Notes: generated by a model from the sequence alone, not told the origin. A DNA stretch of 64,000 nt from Arachis hypogaea (GCF_003086295.3 NC_092051.1:23555940-23619939), one strand, 5' to 3'. Shown: positions 42,141-55,353, counted from the first letter of the stretch. Program-made: numbers and translations.

Positions 42141-43284
42141 GGTGGACTCATTCCTTGTTCTTACATTCTCTGTTTTTCGTTTTCTCTATGTTAAGTGCTT
42201 ATCCATGTTTGTGTCCTCATTACATGATCATTAGTATTTAGTAACTTTTTCTTAAAGTTATGAATGTCCTATGAATCCATCACCTCTCTTAAATGAAAAC
42301 TGTTTAATTCAAAAGAACAAGAAGTACATGAGTTTCGAATTTATCCTTGAACTTAGTTTAATTATATTGATGTGGTGACAATGCTTCTTGTTTTCTGAAT
42401 GAATGCTTGAACAGTGCATATGTCTTTTGAAGTTGTTGTTTAAGAATGTTAAATATGTTGGCTCTTGAAAGAATGATGACAAGGAGACATGTTATTTGAT
42501 AATCTAAAAATCATAAAAATGATTCTTGAAGCAAGAAAAAGCAGCAAAGAACAAAGCTTGCAGAAAAAAAATAGCAAAAAAAAATAGAAAAAAAAGAGAG
42601 AAAAAGCAAGCAGAAAAAGCCAAAAGCTCTTAAAACCAAGAGGCATGAGCAAAAAGGCAATAACCCTTAAAACCAAAAGGCAAGGGTAAATAAAAAGGAT
42701 CCCAAGGCTTTGAGCATCAGTGGATAGGAGGGCCTAAAGGAATAAAATCCTGGCCTAAGCGGCTAAACCAAGCTGTCCCTAACCATGTGCTTGTGGCGTG
42801 AAGGTGTCAAGTGAAAACTTGAGACTGAGCGGTTAAAGTCAAGGTCCAAAGCAAAAGAAGAGTGTTCTTAAGAACGCTGGACACCTCTAATTGGGGACTT
42901 CAGAAAAGCTGAGTCACAATCTGAAAAGGTTCACCCAATTATGTGTCTGTGGCATTTATGTATCCGGTGGTAATACTGGAAAACAAAGTGCTTAGGGCCA
43001 CGGCCAAGACTCAGAAAATAGCTGTGTTCAAGAATCATCATACTGAACTAGGAGAATCAATAACACTATCTAAACTCTGAGTTCCTATAGATGCCAATCA
43101 TTCTGAACTTCAATGGATAAAGTGAGATGCCAAAACTATTCAAGAGGCAAAAAGCTACAAGTCCTGCTCATCTGATTGGAGCTATGTTTCATTGATAGTT
43201 TGGAATTTATAGTATATTCTTTGCTTTTTATCCTATTTGATTTTCGGTTGCTTGGGGACAAGCAACAATTTAAGTTTGGTGTTG
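42141..43284 (+). other. F2 3' non-coding region
   Basis: A-rich around 42530-42680, with no coding region. It ends CAATTTAAGTTTGGTGTTG flush with the 3' LTR, in the place of a polypurine tract. Confidence 0.65.
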
Positions 43285-43749
43285 TGATGAGCGGATAATT
43301 TATACGCTTTTTGGCATTGTTTTTAGTATGTTTTTAGTAGAATTTAGTTACTTTTAGGGATGTTTTCATTAGTTTTTATGTTAAATTCACATTTCTGGAC
43401 TTTACTATGAGTTTGTGTGTTTTTCTGTGATTTCAGGTATTTTCTGGCTAAAATTGAGGGACTTGAGCAAAAATCAGATTCAGAGGTTGAAGAAGGACTG
43501 CTGATGCTGTTGGATTCTGACCTCCCTGCACTCAAAGTGGATTTTCTGGAGCTACATAACTCAAAATGGCGTGCTTCCAATTGCGTTGGAAAGTAGACAT
43601 CCAGGGCTTTCCAGAAATATATAATAGTCTATACTTTGGCCGAGTTTAGATGACGTAAAAGTGCGTTGAACGCCAGTTCTACGCTGCTGTCTGGAGTTAA
43701 ACGCCAGAAACACGTCACAAGCCAGAGTTGAACGCCAGAAATACGTTAC
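43285..43749 (+). repeat. 3' LTR of F2, first 465 bases only
   Basis: TGATGAGCGG to ...CCAGAAATACGTTAC, then a switch to the inverted F3 LTR. GTTAC (43745-43749) is the left TSD copy of F3. The 5' LTR of F2 continues ACATTACAAACTGGCG at this point. Confidence 0.85.
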
Positions 43750-44257
43750 TGGTGCACGAAATTGTGATCTCAGGCAACGGCGGCAGAAACTCTATACGCA
43801 TGTCTTAATAAATCGTTTTTCATTCACAACTTCGATACAACTAACCAGCAAGTGCACTGGGTCGTCCAAGTAATAAACCTTACGTGAGTAAGGGTCGATC
43901 CCACGGAGATTGTTGGTATGAAGCAAGCTATGGTCACCTTGTAAATCTCAGTCAGGCGGATATCAAATAGTTATGGAGTTTTCAAAATTTATATAATAAA
44001 ATAAGGATAGAAATACTTATGTAAATCATTGGTGAGAATTTCAGATAAGCGCATAGAGATGCTTTCGTTCCTCTGAACCTCTGCTTTCCTGCTGTCTTCA
44101 TCCAATCAATCCTACTCCTTTCCATGGCTGGCTTTATGTAAGGACATCACCGTTGTCAATGGCTACTTTTAATCCTCTCTGGAAAATGGTCCGATGCGCT
44201 GTCACTGCATGGCTAATCGTCTGGAGGCATCACCCTTGCCAATGACTGCTTCCTATC
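43750..44257 (-). repeat. Start of the inverted F3 3' LTR, cut by the gap
   Basis: Complement of the LTR end (TGGTGCACGAAATTGTG...). The same sequence appears uncut from 53657. It ends in TCCTATC at the scaffold gap. Confidence 0.88.
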
Positions 44258-45257
44258 NNNNNNNNNNNNNNNNNNNNNNNNNNNNNNNNNNNNNNNNNNN
44301 NNNNNNNNNNNNNNNNNNNNNNNNNNNNNNNNNNNNNNNNNNNNNNNNNNNNNNNNNNNNNNNNNNNNNNNNNNNNNNNNNNNNNNNNNNNNNNNNNNNN
44401 NNNNNNNNNNNNNNNNNNNNNNNNNNNNNNNNNNNNNNNNNNNNNNNNNNNNNNNNNNNNNNNNNNNNNNNNNNNNNNNNNNNNNNNNNNNNNNNNNNNN
44501 NNNNNNNNNNNNNNNNNNNNNNNNNNNNNNNNNNNNNNNNNNNNNNNNNNNNNNNNNNNNNNNNNNNNNNNNNNNNNNNNNNNNNNNNNNNNNNNNNNNN
44601 NNNNNNNNNNNNNNNNNNNNNNNNNNNNNNNNNNNNNNNNNNNNNNNNNNNNNNNNNNNNNNNNNNNNNNNNNNNNNNNNNNNNNNNNNNNNNNNNNNNN
44701 NNNNNNNNNNNNNNNNNNNNNNNNNNNNNNNNNNNNNNNNNNNNNNNNNNNNNNNNNNNNNNNNNNNNNNNNNNNNNNNNNNNNNNNNNNNNNNNNNNNN
44801 NNNNNNNNNNNNNNNNNNNNNNNNNNNNNNNNNNNNNNNNNNNNNNNNNNNNNNNNNNNNNNNNNNNNNNNNNNNNNNNNNNNNNNNNNNNNNNNNNNNN
44901 NNNNNNNNNNNNNNNNNNNNNNNNNNNNNNNNNNNNNNNNNNNNNNNNNNNNNNNNNNNNNNNNNNNNNNNNNNNNNNNNNNNNNNNNNNNNNNNNNNNN
45001 NNNNNNNNNNNNNNNNNNNNNNNNNNNNNNNNNNNNNNNNNNNNNNNNNNNNNNNNNNNNNNNNNNNNNNNNNNNNNNNNNNNNNNNNNNNNNNNNNNNN
45101 NNNNNNNNNNNNNNNNNNNNNNNNNNNNNNNNNNNNNNNNNNNNNNNNNNNNNNNNNNNNNNNNNNNNNNNNNNNNNNNNNNNNNNNNNNNNNNNNNNNN
45201 NNNNNNNNNNNNNNNNNNNNNNNNNNNNNNNNNNNNNNNNNNNNNNNNNNNNNNNNN
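44258..45257. other. Assembly gap of exactly 1000 N
   Basis: A run of exactly 1000 unknown bases, the usual placeholder for a gap of unknown size. Any frame drawn across it has no meaning. Confidence 0.98.
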
Positions 45258-47694
45258 ATGGACCTCAGATGATTAGCCGTGCATGTGACAGAGCATTTGG
45301 ACCATTTTCACAAGAGGATAGGATGCAGCCATTGACAAGGATGATGCCTCCAGACGATTAGCCATGCAGTGACAGCGCATTGGACCATTTTCCAGAGAGG
45401 ATAAAAAGTAGCCATTGACAACGGTGATGTCCTTACATAAAGCCAGCCATGGAAAGGAGTAAGACTGATTGGATGAAGACAGCAGGAAAGCAGAGGTTCA
45501 GAGGAACGAAAGCATCTCTATACACTTATCTGAAATTCTCACCAATGAATTACATAAGTGTTTCTATCCCTATTTTTAGTTTACTTATTATTAATTTCGA
45601 AAACTCCATAACTATTTGATATCCGCCTGACTGAGATTTACAAGGTGACCATAGCTTGCTTCATAGCCGACAATCTCCGTGGGATCGACCGTTACTCACG
45701 TAAGGTTTATTACTTGGACGACCCAGTGCACTTGCTGGTTAGTTGTATCGAAGTTGTGAATGAAAAACGATTTATTAAGACGTGCGTACAGAGTTTTGGC
45801 GCCGTTGCCTGAGATCACAATTTCGTGCACCAAGTTTTTGGCGCCGTTGCCGGGATTGTTCGAGTTTGGACAAGTGACAGTTCATCTTGTTGCTCAGATT
45901 AGGTAATTTTCTTTTTGTTTTATTTTCAAAAATTTTTCAAAAACCTTTCAAAACTTTCTCCTTTGTTTTCGAAAAAAAAATGTTTTCAAAAAATATATTT
46001 TTCTTCAGAATTTTTAAGAATGAATTCTAGTGTTTCATGATGATTTGTTGAATCTTGGCTGGCTGTAAGCCATGTCTAATCTTTTGGACTGGGGTTTCAA
46101 CTTATCATCACAAGAGCTTGTTGATTCTCACACACTTAGTTGCTCTATACATGGAAAGCATCAATATTTCTAAAGCTTGGCTGGCTATTAAGCCATGCCT
46201 AACCCTCAGATTGGAGCTTTAGACTAAGAGTACAAGATTCCTGGAATTCATATTAAAAATTTTAAATCCTTATTTCCTTTTTCCTATATGTTTTTTCGAA
46301 AAAAATATACAAAAATCCAAAAAAATAAAAAAATCATAAAAATAAAAAATATTTCATGTTTCTTGTTTGAGTCTTGAGTCAAGTTGAAAGTTTGGTGTCA
46401 ATTGCATATCCATCTTGCATTTTTCGAAAAATTCATGCATTCATAGTGTTCTTCATGATCTTCAAGTTATTCTTGGTAAGTCTTCTTGTTTGATCTTGAT
46501 GTTTCATGTTTTGTGTCTTTTCTTGTTTTCATATGCATTCTTGCATTCATAGTGTCTATACATGAAAATTTTTAAGTTTGGTATCTTGCATGTTTTCTTT
46601 GCATTAAAATTTTTCAAAAATAAGTTCTTGATGTTCATCTTGACATTCAAAGTATTCTTGGTGTTCATCTTGACATTCATAGCATTCTTGCATGCTTCAT
46701 TGTTTTATCCAAAATTTTCATGCATTGATCTTTTTCATGTTTTTCCTCTCATCATTAAAAATTCAAAAATAAAAAAATATATCTTTCCCTTTTTCACTCA
46801 TAAATTTCAAAATTTGAGTTGACTTTTTCAAAACTTTTTAAAATCTAGTTGTTTTTATGAGTCAAATCAAATTTTCAATTTAAAAATCTTATCTTTTTCA
46901 AAATCTTTTTCAAAAATCAAATCTTTTTCATTTTTCTTATTTATTTTCGAAAATTTTAAAAATATTTTTCAAAAATATTTTTCTTATCTTTATCTCCTAA
47001 TTTTCAAAAATAACATCATCAATTAATGTTTTGATTCAAAAATTTCAAGTTTGTTACTTGCTTGTTAAGAAAGATTCAAACTTTGAGTTCTAAATCATAT
47101 CTTGTGATTTCTTGTGAATCAAGTCATTAATTGTGATTTTAAAAATCAAATCTTTTTCAAAACTAAATTCAATCATATCTTTCAAAAATATCTCTTTATC
47201 TTATCTTTTTCAAAATTTGATTTTAAAATATCCTTTCTAACTTCTTATCTTCTTATCTTTTCAAAATTGATTTTCAAAATTTGTTTCAACTAACTAACTA
47301 ACTTTTTGTTTGTTTCTTATCTTTTTCAAAACTACCTAACTAACTCTCTCTCTCTAATTTTCGAAAATATCTTCCCTCTTTTTCAAAATTTCTTTTTAAT
47401 TAACTAATTATTTTAATTTTTATTTTAATTCTCGAAAATTACTAACCTTTTTCAAAAACTATTTCGAAAATCACTAACTCTTTTTCAAAAATATTTTCGA
47501 AAATTCTCTCTCTCTCTTATCTCCTTCTATTTATTTATTCATCTACTAACACTTCATCTCACCCAAATTCAAACCCCCTCTTCCATCTGTGTTCGAATTT
47601 TTTTCTTCTTCTTTCTTCTACTCACACAGGGACCTCTATACTGTGGTAAAAAGGACCCCTATTATTATTATTATTTTTCTGTCCTTTTTTTCAT

Positions 47695-50016
47695 ATGAGC
47701 AGGAGCAAGGACAAGAACATTCTTGTTGAAGCAGATCCAGAACCTGAAAGGCTCTGAAGAGGAAACTAAGAGAAGCTAAATTACAACAATCCAGCAAGCA
47801 CCTTTCAGAAATTTCGAACAGAAGAGGAGATGGCAGCGAAAATAATAATAATGCAAGGAGGATGCTTGGTGACTTTACTGCACCTAATTCCAATTTACAT
47901 GGAAGAAGCATCTCCATTCCTGCCATTGGAGCAAACAATTTTGAGCTGAAACCTCAATTAGTTTCTCTGATGAGCAGAACTGCAAGTTTCATGGACTTCC
48001 ATCTGAAGATCCTTTTCAGTTCTTAACTGAATTCTTGCAGATCTGTGATACTGTTAAGACTAATGGAGTAGATCCTGAAGTCTACAGGCTCATGCTTTTC
48101 CCTTTTGCTGTGAGAGACAGAGCTAGAATATGGTTGGACTCTCAACCTAAGGATAGCCTGAACTCTTGGGATAAGCTGGTCAAGGCTTTTTTAGCCAAGT
48201 TCTTTCCTCCTCAAAAGCTGAGTAAGCTTAGAGTGGATGTTCAGACCTTCAGACAGAAAGAAGGTGAATCCATCTATGAAGCTTGGGAGAGATACAAAGA
48301 ACTGACCAAAAAGTGTCCTTCTGACATGCTTTCAGAATGGACCATCCTGGATATATTCTATGATGGTCTATCTGAATTGGCTAAAATGTCATTGGATACT
48401 TCTGCAGGTGGATCCATTCACCTAAAGAAAACGCCTGCAGAAGCTCAAGAACTCATTGACATGGTTGCTAATAACCAGTTCATGTACACTTCTAAGAGGA
48501 ATCCTGTGAGTAATGGGACGCCTATGAAGAAGGGAGTTCTTGAAATTGATACTCTGAATGCCATACTGGCTCAGAATAAAATATTGACTCAGCAAGTCAA
48601 TTTGATTTCTCAGAGTCTGAATGGAATGCAAGCTGCATCCAACAATACTCAAGAGGCATCTTCTGAAGAAGAAGCTTATGATCCTGAAAATCCTGCAATA
48701 GCAGAGGTGAATTACATGGGTGAACCTTATGGAAACACCTATAACCCCTCATGGAGAAATCACCCAAATCTCTCATGGAAGGATCAACAAAAGCCTCAAC
48801 AAGGCTTTAATAATGGTGGAAGAAATAGGTTTAACAATAGTAAACCTTTTCCATCATCCACTCAGCAACAGACAGAGAACTCTGAACAAAATACCTCTAA
48901 TTTAGCAAACTTAGTCTCTGATCTATCTAAGGCCACGGTAAGTTTCATGAATGAAACAAGGTCCTCCATTAGAAATTTGGAGGCACAAGTGGGTAGCTGA
49001 GTAAAAGGATCACTGAAATCCCTCCTAATACTCTCCCAAGTAATACAGAAGAAAATCCAAAAGGAGAGTGCAAGGCCATTGACATTACCACCATGGCCGA
49101 ACCTGTAAGGGAGGTGAGGACATAAATCCCAGTGAGGAAGACCTCCTGGGACGTCCAGTGATCAATAAGGAGTTTCCCTTTGAGGAACCAAAGGAATCTA
49201 AGACTCATCTAGAGACCATAAAGATTCTATTAAACCTCCTTATGCCCTTCATAGCTCTGATGAGTATTCCTCTTCTGAAGAAATGAGGATGTTACTGAAG
49301 AGCAAGTTGCCAAGTACCTTGGTGCAATCATGAAGCTGAATGCCAAATTATTTGGTATTGAGACTTGGGAGATGAACCTCCCTTGTTCACCAATGAACTA
49401 AGTGATCTGGATCAACTGACATTGCCTCAGAAGAAACAGGATCCTGGAAAGTTCGTAATACCTTGTACCATAGGCAACATGATCTTTGAAAAGGCTCTGT
49501 GTGACCTTGGTTCAGGGATAAACCTCATGCTCATCTCTGTAATAGAGAAACTGGGAATCTTTGGGGTGCAAGCTACTAAAATCTCATTAGAAATGGCACA
49601 CAATTCAAGAAAATAGGCTTATGGACAAGTAGAGGACGTGTTAGTAAAGGTTGAAGGCCTTTACATCCCTACTGATTTCATAATCCTTGATACTGGGAAG
49701 GATGAGGATGAATCCATCATCCTTGGAAGACCTTTCCTAGCCACAGCAAGAGCTGTGATTGATGTTGACAGAGGTGAATTAGTCCTTCAATTGAATGAGG
49801 ACTCCCTTGTGTTTACAACTCAAGGTTACCCTTCTGTAAACATGGAAAAGAGGCACAGTAAGCTTCTCTCAAAACAGAGTCAACCAGAGCCCCCACAGTC
49901 AAACTCTAAGTTTGGTGTTGGGAGGCCACAACCAAACTCTAAGTTTGGTGTTAACTCCATATCCAAACTCTAAGTTTGGTGTTGGGAAGTCTCAACAATG
50001 CTCTGAACATTTGTGA
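47695..50016 (+). pseudogene. gag-pro: gag-protease in the duplicated copy, many frameshifts
   Basis: Matches 37772-40105 but is 12 bases shorter. Frame breaks lie near 47750, 47820, 47835 and 47972 in gag; near 48993, 49115 and 49252-49282 in the linker; and near 49370 and 49953 in protease. Nearly all are missing single bases. The open stretch 48035-49000 covers most of the capsid block. The pattern fits sequencing error better than decay. Confidence 0.75.
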
Positions 50017-50222
50017 GGCTCCATGAGAGCCCACTGTCAAGCTATTGACATTAAAGAAGCGCTTGTTGGGAGGCAACCCAATTTTTATTTATCTAATTTT
50101 ATTTTTCTTGTTTTTTCATGTTTTATTAGGTTCATGATCATGTGGAGTCACAAAATAAATATAAAAATTGAAAACGGAATCAAAAACAGCAGAAGAAAAA
50201 TCACACCCTGGAGGAAGAACTT

Positions 50223-50465
50223 ACTGGCGTTTAAATGCCAGTAAGAAGCATCTGGCTGGCGTTCAACGCCAGAACAGAGCATGGTTCTGGCGCTGAACAC
50301 CCAAAATGGGCAGCATCTGGGCGTTTGAATGCCAGAATTGCACCCTGGAGAAGAGCTGGCGCTGAACGCCCAGAACAAGCATGGTTCTGGCGTTCAACGC
50401 CAGAAATGGGCAACAAATGGGCGTTCAACGCCCAAACAAGCACCAATCTGGCGCTGAACGCCCAG
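50223..50465 (+). repeat. Palindrome array in the duplicated copy
   Basis: The same eight units as 40310-40553, with one base missing in a linker (CCCAAACAAG for CCCAAAACAAG) and another after the last unit. Confidence 0.85.
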
Positions 50466-50901
50466 ATTGTATGCAAGGGCATTTTGCATGCCTAATTTGG
50501 TGCAAGGTTGTAAATCCTTGAACACCTCAGGATCTGTGGACCCCACAGGATCCCCACCCACCTCCACTCACTTATTCTCACCCCTCTTTCACACAATCCC
50601 ATAAACACTCTTCCCCAAAACTCTTCACCAATCACCTCAATCTCTCTTCCCTATCACCACTTCACCCCTCACATCCATCCACTCTTCCCCATAAACCTAC
50701 CTCATAAACCCCACCTACCTTCAAAATTCAAAATCAATTTTCCACCCAAAACCACCCTTATGGCCGAATACACCCCTCCCCCCTCTCCTCCATATTTTCT
50801 TCTTCTTCTTCATCTATTCTTTCTTCTCTTGCTCGAGGGAGAGCAATATTCTAAGTTTGGTGTGGTAAAAGCATAAGCTTTTTGTTTTTCCATTACCATT
50901 G

Positions 50902-52046
50902 ATGGCACCCAAGACCGGAGAATCCTCTAGAAAAGGGAAAGGGAAGACAAAAGCTTCCACCTCCGAGTCATGGGAGATGGAAAGATTCATCTCCAAAGCT
51001 CATCAAGACCACTTCTATGATGTTGTGGCCAAGAAGAAGGTGATCCCGAGGTCCCTTTCAAGCTCAAAAGAAATGAGTATCCGGAGATCCGACATGAAAT
51101 CCAAAGAAGAGGTTGGAAATTCTAACAAACCCCATCCAACAAGTCGGCATCCTAATGGTTCAAGAGTTCTATGCCAATGCATGGATCACTAGGAACCATG
51201 ATCAAAGTAAGAACCCGAATCCAAAGAATTATATTACAATGGTTCGGGGAAATACTTAGATTTTAGTCCGGAAAATGTGAGGTTGGCGTTTAACTTGCCT
51301 ATGATGCAAGGAGATGCACGCCCCTACACTAGAAGGGTCAACTTTAATCAAAGGTTGGACCAAGTCCTCATGGACATATGTGTGGAAGGAGCTCAATGGA
51401 AGATTGACTCCAAAGGCAAGCCGGTTCAACTAAGAAGACTGGACCTCAAGCCTGTAACTAGAGGATGGTTAGAGTTCATACAACGCTCCATCATCCCCAC
51501 TAGCAACCGATCTGAAGTTACTGTGGATCGGACCATCATGATCCATAGCATCATGATTGGAGAGGAAGTAGAAGTTCATGAAGTCATCTCCCTTGAACTC
51601 TACAAAATAGCCGAAAAGCCCTCTCTTGGGCAAGGCTAGCTTTTCCTCATCTTATTTGCCATCTATGTTACTCAGTTGGAGCTTTCATAGAAGGAGACAT
51701 TTCCATTGAGGAAGAGAAGCCCATCACTAAGAAAAGGATGGAGCAAGCAAGAGAGCCCATTCATGGATCTCAAGAGACGCATGAAGCTCATCACCATGAG
51801 ATCCCGGAGATGCCTCAAATGCATCTTCCTCCACAAAACTATTGGGAGCAAATCAACACCTCCCTAGGAGAATTAAGTTCCAACATGGGACAATTAAGGG
51901 TGGAACATCAAGAGCACTCCATCATCCTTCATGAAATTAGAGAATATCAAAAAGCAATGAGGGAGGAGCAACAAAGACAAGGAAGAGACATAGAAGAGCT
52001 CAAGGACATCATTGGTTCCTCAAGAAGGAAACGCCACCATCACTAA
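50902..52046 (+). pseudogene. ORF2 in the duplicated copy, frameshifted
   Basis: Matches 40992-42140 but is 4 bases shorter. Single-base losses near 51044, 51116, 51251 and 51623 break the frame. At about 51113 it reads GGTTGGAAATTC where the left copy has GGTTGAGAAATTC, so even the stop codon of the left copy is not reproduced here. Confidence 0.72.
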
Positions 52047-53191
52047 GGTGGACTCATTCCTTGTTCTTACATTCTCTGTTTTTCGTTTTCTCTATGTTAA
52101 GTGCTTATCCATGTTTGTGTCCTCATTACATGATCATTAGTATTTAGTAACTTTTCTTAAAGTTATGAATGTCCTATGAATCCATCACCTCTCTTAAATG
52201 AAAACTGTTTTAATTCAAAAGAACAAGAAGTACATGAGTTTCGAATTTATCCTTGAACTTAGTTTAATTATATTGATGTGGTGACAATGCTTCTTGTTTT
52301 CTGAATGAATGCTTGAACAGTGCATATGTCTTTTGAAGTTGTTGTTTAAGAATGTTAAATATGTTGGCTCTTGAAAGAATGATGACAAGGAGACATGTTA
52401 TTTGATAATCTAAAAATCATAAAAATGATTCTTGAAGCAAGAAAAAGCAGCAAAGAACAAAGCTTGCAGAAAAAAAATAGCAAAAAAAAAATAGAAAAAA
52501 AAGAGAGAAAAAGCAAGCAGAAAAAGCCAAAAGCTCTTAAAACCAAGAGGCATGAGCAAAAAGGCAATAACCCTTAAAACCAAAAGGCAAGGGTAAATAA
52601 AAAGGATCCCAAGGCTTTGAGCATCAGTGGATAGGAGGGCCTAAAGGAATAAAATCCTGGCCTAAGCGGCTAAACCAAGCTGTCCCTAACCATGTGCTTG
52701 TGGCGTGAAGGTGTCAAGTGAAAACTTGAGACTGAGCGGTTAAAGTCAAGGTCCAAAGCAAAAGAAGAGTGTTCTTAAGAACGCTGGACACCTCTAATTG
52801 GGGACTTCAGAAAAGCTGAGTCACAATCTGAAAAGGTTCACCCAATTATGTGTCTGTGGCATTTATGTATCCGGTGGTAATACTGGAAAACAAAGTGCTT
52901 AGGGCCACGGCCAAGACTCAGAAAATAGCTGTGTTCAAGAATCATCATACTGAACTAGGAGAATCAATAACACTATCTAAACTCTGAGTTCCTATAGATG
53001 CCAATCATTCTGAACTTCAATGGATAAAGTGAGATGCCAAAACTATTCAAGAGGCAAAAAGCTACAAGTCCTGCTCATCTGATTGGAGCTATGTTTCATT
53101 GATAGTTTGGAATTTATAGTATATTCTTTGCTTTTTATCCTATTTGATTTTCGGTTGCTTGGGGACAAGCAACAATTTAAGTTTGGTGTTG

Positions 53192-53656
53192 TGATGAGCG
53201 GATAATTTATACGCTTTTTGGCATTGTTTTTAGTATGTTTTTAGTAGAATTTAGTTACTTTTAGGGATGTTTTCATTAGTTTTTATGTTAAATTCACATT
53301 TCTGGACTTTACTATGAGTTTGTGTGTTTTTCTGTGATTTCAGGTATTTTCTGGCTAAAATTGAGGGACTTGAGCAAAAATCAGATTCAGAGGTTGAAGA
53401 AGGACTGCTGATGCTGTTGGATTCTGACCTCCCTGCACTCAAAGTGGATTTTCTGGAGCTACATAACTCAAAATGGCGTGCTTCCAATTGCGTTGGAAAG
53501 TAGACATCCAGGGCTTTCCAGAAATATATAATAGTCTATACTTTGGCCGAGTTTAGATGACGTAAAAGTGCGTTGAACGCCAGTTCTACGCTGCTGTCTG
53601 GAGTTAAACGCCAGAAACACGTCACAAGCCAGAGTTGAACGCCAGAAATACGTTAC
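53192..53656 (+). repeat. F2 3' LTR fragment, duplicated copy
   Basis: Repeats 43285-43749, again ending in GTTAC at the F3 junction. Confidence 0.83.
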
Positions 53657-55353
53657 TGGTGCACGAAATTGTGATCTCAGGCAACGGCGGCAGAAACTCT
53701 ATACGCATGTCTTAATAAATCGTTTTTCATTCACAACTTCGATACAACTAACCAGCAAGTGCACTGGGTCGTCCAAGTAATAAACCTTACGTGAGTAAGG
53801 GTCGATCCACGGAGATTGTTGGTATGAAGCAAGCTATGGTCACCTTGTAAATCTCAGTCAGGCGGATATCAAATAGTTATGGAGTTTTCAAAATTTATAT
53901 AATAAAATAAGGATAGAAATACTTATGTAAATCATTGGTGAGAATTTCAGATAAGCGCATAGAGATGCTTTCGTTCCTCTGAACCTCTGCTTTCCTGCTG
54001 TCTTCATCCAATCAATCCTACTCCTTTCCATGGCTGGCTTTATGTAAGGACATCACCGTTGTCAATGGCTACTTTTAATCCTCTCTGGAAAATGGTCCGA
54101 TGCGCTGTCACTGCATGGCTAATCGTCTGGAGGCATCACCCTTGCCAATGACTGCTTCCTATCCTCTTGTGAAAATGGTCCAAATGCTCTATCACAGCAC
54201 GGCTAATCTTATGAGGTTCTCGATCATACTGGAATAGGATTCACCCTCCTTTTGCGTCTGTCACTACGCCCAACACTCGCGAGTTTGAAGTTCGTCACAG
54301 TCATTCAATCCCAGAGCCCTACTCGGAATACCACAGACAAGGTTGAGACTTTCTGGACTCTCATGAATGCCGCCATCAATCTAGCTTATACCACGAAGAT
54401 TCTGATTAAGAGATCCAAGAGATACTCATTCAATCTAAGGTAGAACAGAAGTGGTTGTCAGGCACGCATTCATAGGGGAATGATGATGATTGTCACGTTC
54501 ATCACATTCATGTTGAAGTGCGAATGAATATCTTAGAAGCGGAATAAGTTGAATTGAATAGAAAAACAGTAGTACTTTGCATTAATCTTTGAGGAACAGC
54601 AGAGCTCTACACCTTAATCTATGGAGTGTAGAAACTCTACCATTGGAAAATACATAGGTGAAAGGTTCAGGCATGGCCGAATGGCCAGCCCCCATGATCT
54701 AAGAACCAGACGTCCCAAGATGTCTAATACAATAGTAAACAATCCTATTTATACTAAACTAGTTACTAGGGTTTACAAAAGTAAGTAATTGATGCATAAA
54801 TCCACTTCCGGGGCCCACTTGGTGTGTGCTTGGACTGAGCTTGAATGTTACACGTGTAAAGGTTAATCTTGGAGTTGAACGCCAGTTTGTAACGTATTTT
54901 TGGCGTTCAACTCTGGCTTGTAACGTGTTTCTGGCGTTTAACTCTAGACAGCAGCATAGAACTGGCGTTCAATGCCCTTTTACGTCATCTAAACTCGGCC
55001 AAAGTATGGACTATTATATATCGCTGGAAAGCCCTGGATGTCTACTTTACAACGCAATTGAAAGCGTGCCATTTTAAGTTCTGTAGCTCCAGAAAATACA
55101 CTTTGAGTGCAGGGAGGTCAGAATCCAACAACATCAGCAGTCCTTCTTCAACCTCTGAATCTGATTTTTGCTCAAGTCCCTCAATTTTAGCCAGAAAATA
55201 CCTGAAATTACAGAAAAATACACAAACTCATAGTAAAGTCCAGAAATGTGAATTTAACATAAAAACTAATGAAAACATCCCTAAAAGTAACTAGATTCTA
55301 CTAAAAACATACTAAAAACAATGCCAAAAAGCGTATAAATTATCCGCTCATCA
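53657..55353 (-). repeat. 3' LTR of F3 (1697 bp)
   Basis: The complement begins TGATGAGCGG at 55353 and ends TTTCGTGCACCA at 53657. TATA box at 54753-54746. Foldback motifs are at about 54874-54975. It retains the in-LTR PBS-like word (CTGCCGCCGTTGCC on the minus strand, near 53695), now mutated. Confidence 0.85.

Larger units (their letters stand above)
34172..43749 (+). mobile_element. F2: non-autonomous Athila-lineage element, 3' LTR interrupted
   Basis: A 5' LTR (34172-35887), PBS, leader, gag-protease (37772-40105), palindrome array (40310-40553), ORF2 (40992-42140), 3' non-coding part and a 3' LTR starting at 43285 and cut at 43749 by F3. There is no reverse transcriptase, RNase H or integrase between protease and ORF2, where Athila elements carry them. 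The internal region is 7397 bp. The left flank GAGTG (34167-34171) is one TSD copy. Most of F2 is repeated at 45262-53656, across the scaffold gap. From memory it may correspond to a non-autonomous partner of the Arachis FIDEL family; the name is unverified. Confidence 0.85.
45258..54163. repeat. Second copy of 35,318-44,257; probable unmerged contig overlap
   Basis: From ACCTCAGATGATTAGCCG at 45262 to TCCTATC at 54163 this repeats the left side of the gap, including the same F2-F3 junction (GTTAC then TGGTGCACG). It is 38 bases shorter over 8.9 kb. The differences I saw are single-base losses (AAGCAG to AGCAG, GGGCTC to GGCTC, GTTAGC to GTAGC, CCCGAGG to CCGAGG) and a few gains. I noticed no substitution outside the first few bases. 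Features in this range should be read as a noisier duplicate of F2. Confidence 0.85.

Noticed and set aside
29038..43749. LTR-internal-LTR-internal-LTR as a product of unequal recombination between F copies
   Set aside because: The first internal region ends in mid-gag exactly at the second LTR, preceded by a 5-base word. Homologous recombination between LTRs would leave a complete internal region, so nesting fits better.
44194..45276. A 360-codon open frame across the N run
   Set aside because: It consists almost entirely of unknown bases and exists only because N blocks contain no stops.
45258..53656. A second, independent F2 insertion or true tandem duplication
   Set aside because: The copy includes the same F2-F3 junction and differs by single-base losses only. 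An independent insertion could not share that junction. A real segmental duplication remains possible but is less likely than contig overlap.
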